Shown here in pieces: positions 32,160 to 33,030 of a DNA stretch of 33,030 nt (positions within the stretch are counted from its first letter, which is position 1; the number at the start of each line of letters is the position of its first letter). Position numbers and translations under genes: made by a program. The notes under the pieces were generated by a model. That model made no database searches. It was not told where the DNA came from and was given only the letters and a program-made list of their open reading frames with translations. The stretch is taken from the NCBI GenBank assembly GCA_047629355.1, contig JBLHWU010000047.1:1-33030 (forward strand). The letters are read 5' to 3'. Origin of the DNA: CAYUNA01 sp047629355 (GTDB lineage: Bacteria > Bacteroidota > Bacteroidia > Chitinophagales > Saprospiraceae).

Positions 32160-32221
32160 CTATTTACAATAAATGCACTTGCCGTACAAAAAAGATGGTT
32201 TTATTAAATTTTTTATAAAAA

Positions 32222-32581
32222 GTGCTATTTCAGTTGGACAAGACTCGGATTGATTGTCTTAAAGACGGCGCATTCAGTCTCGGTAGGGCAGCCAATGCCG
32301 ATTTTGTGCAGGATGATTTACAAAATCTTGCGGAGGCAGATGCGGTGGAAAATATCAGTGGGGTACTGCTGCGGTCAGAATTAGTAGCCGGCTGGCCAGC
32401 ACTTGTGATAGAAGGGTTCAATCAAGTATTAGGGATACCGACAGATTCCGACAGTGATGGGGAAATTGATGCAGACCCGGAGCCAATGCCGATTTTACGC
32501 ATGACGCGTAGTAGTGGCGTTCATATCTTTTTTAACACTTTAAATCCCCATCAATTTTTTGGAATATCCATCCGTTATTAA
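32222..32581 (+). CDS. Fragment of a larger hypothetical protein
   Basis: A 119-residue ORF starting at a doubtful GTG directly after an in-frame TAA. The part GVLLRSELVAGWPALVIEGF ... MPILRMTRSSGVHIFF ... NPHQFFGI resembles a C-terminal region often seen in large Bacteroidota proteins of unknown role (pattern LLRS..V.GWP.L....Y, then a short LR.ERL segment and a PHQ motif). This is memory-based and unverified. Lack of a proper start and of the preceding domain suggests a remnant. An Asp-rich insert (DSDSDGEIDADPE) is unusual for that region. Confidence 0.45.
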   Translation: MLFQLDKTRIDCLKDGAFSLGRAANADFVQDDLQNLAEADAVENISGVLLRSELVAGWPALVIEGFNQVLGIPTDSDSDGEIDADPEPMPILRMTRSSGVHIFFNTLNPHQFFGISIRY

Positions 32582-32963
32582 ATTAGGGTAAATGAAGCTT
32601 ACTTTAGTCCTAAAATAGATGATATCTGATACCCAGATAAAATATTTTCAGGACTCAATTGTCATTTTTTCAAGCCAAACTGTTAGCTACACTAAATACT
32701 CCCTAAAATGCCATGTTAGGGACTTGGTAAAGGTGTCCCGGTATTTTTGGAACAAGACAAGTTAAAGTTGTGCAATGACTCTGCTTAACATAACATAAAT
32801 ATTGAGCATTAAATGTCGAATCAACTTTCCACTTATCAATCCTTAAAGAAAAAGGATAAAAACTCAAATCGCGAGAATCGCATAGAATTCGTTTTCTGAT
32901 ACAGGGTATGTTTCTAAGCTTGGACACTTCATTTAGTCTAAAAAATCAAAAAGGCGTAAAACT
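32582..32963. other. Gene-free stretch
   Basis: About 380 bp with no ORF of convincing composition on either strand. The longest is a minus-strand 74-codon frame lacking any family features. I see no strong palindrome or promoter. Confidence 0.55.
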
Positions 32964-33030
32964 GTGACAGAAAATATTGGAGAATCCATTAGCATTTCAG
33001 ATTTTGCCAGATGTTTAGTAAATTATGGCA
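32964..33030 (+). CDS. Possible start of a gene running off the window
   Basis: From GTG 32964 the frame reads (M)TENIGESISISDFARCLVN and stays open to the end. AAAGGCG lies about 10 nt upstream and could be a ribosome site. Only 22 codons are visible, so no product can be named. Confidence 0.25.
   Translation, partial: MTENIGESISISDFARCLVNYG

Overview
The window looks like an AT-rich chromosome segment of a member of the Bacteroidota, most likely a Saprospiria/Lewinella-type organism. This is inference from gene content: a FecI/FecR/STN-TonB receptor locus, two proteins with type IX secretion (T9SS) C-terminal sorting tails, paired DUF3604 lipoproteins, a fused Dpp-type ABC ATPase, and promoters of the Bacteroidota form (TTG, then about 19-22 nt, then TAnnTTTG). 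I found no rRNA, tRNA or CRISPR array.

Layout. 1-3.7 kb (minus): an ECF sigma factor, a FecR anti-sigma factor and the wreck of their TonB receptor (frameshift, insertion in the STN domain, in-frame TGA, truncation against a small inverted-repeat element). 4.3-6.4 kb (plus): a VIT/VWA T9SS protein whose 5' part has been replaced by a dispersed hairpin-rich repeat. 6.5-12.5 kb (minus): a compact run of two tandem DUF3604 lipoproteins, a parvulin-type PPIase and a HupE/UreJ-like membrane protein. 12.9-15.3 kb (plus): a MacB/FtsX-type permease. 15.6-18.9 kb (minus): threonine catabolism genes tdh and kbl, with two unfamiliar small genes lodged between them. 19-21.3 kb: a repeat-rich zone with a lone HSDR_N-like nuclease-domain protein and a decayed exported protein. 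21.3-23.1 kb (minus): a double ABC ATPase. 23.4-32.2 kb (plus): an LVIVD-type secreted protein, a DusB-like tRNA dihydrouridine synthase, a hypothetical protein, a CCA-adding/HD protein, an ATPase-nuclease chimera, rimO, a small membrane protein and a lipoprotein MsrB. The right end carries a protein fragment and otherwise unrecognised sequence.

What stands out is the number of short non-autonomous palindromic or terminal-inverted-repeat (TIR) elements, at least five families with several copies each, and where they sit. Some lie in gaps after genes and probably serve as terminators. Others are inside genes: one 96-bp element with a 3-bp TTA duplication lies in frame inside a 220-residue ORF (33 extra codons), a 35-bp palindrome lies in the HupE N-terminus, one element supplies the stop codon of the HSDR_N-like gene, one disrupts the VIT/VWA gene, and one interrupts the TonB receptor. 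This resembles the protein-embedded palindromic elements known from Rickettsia and is the most interesting signal here. Housekeeping genes (dus, cca, rimO, kbl, tdh, msrB) look intact, while surface and exported genes are repeatedly broken.
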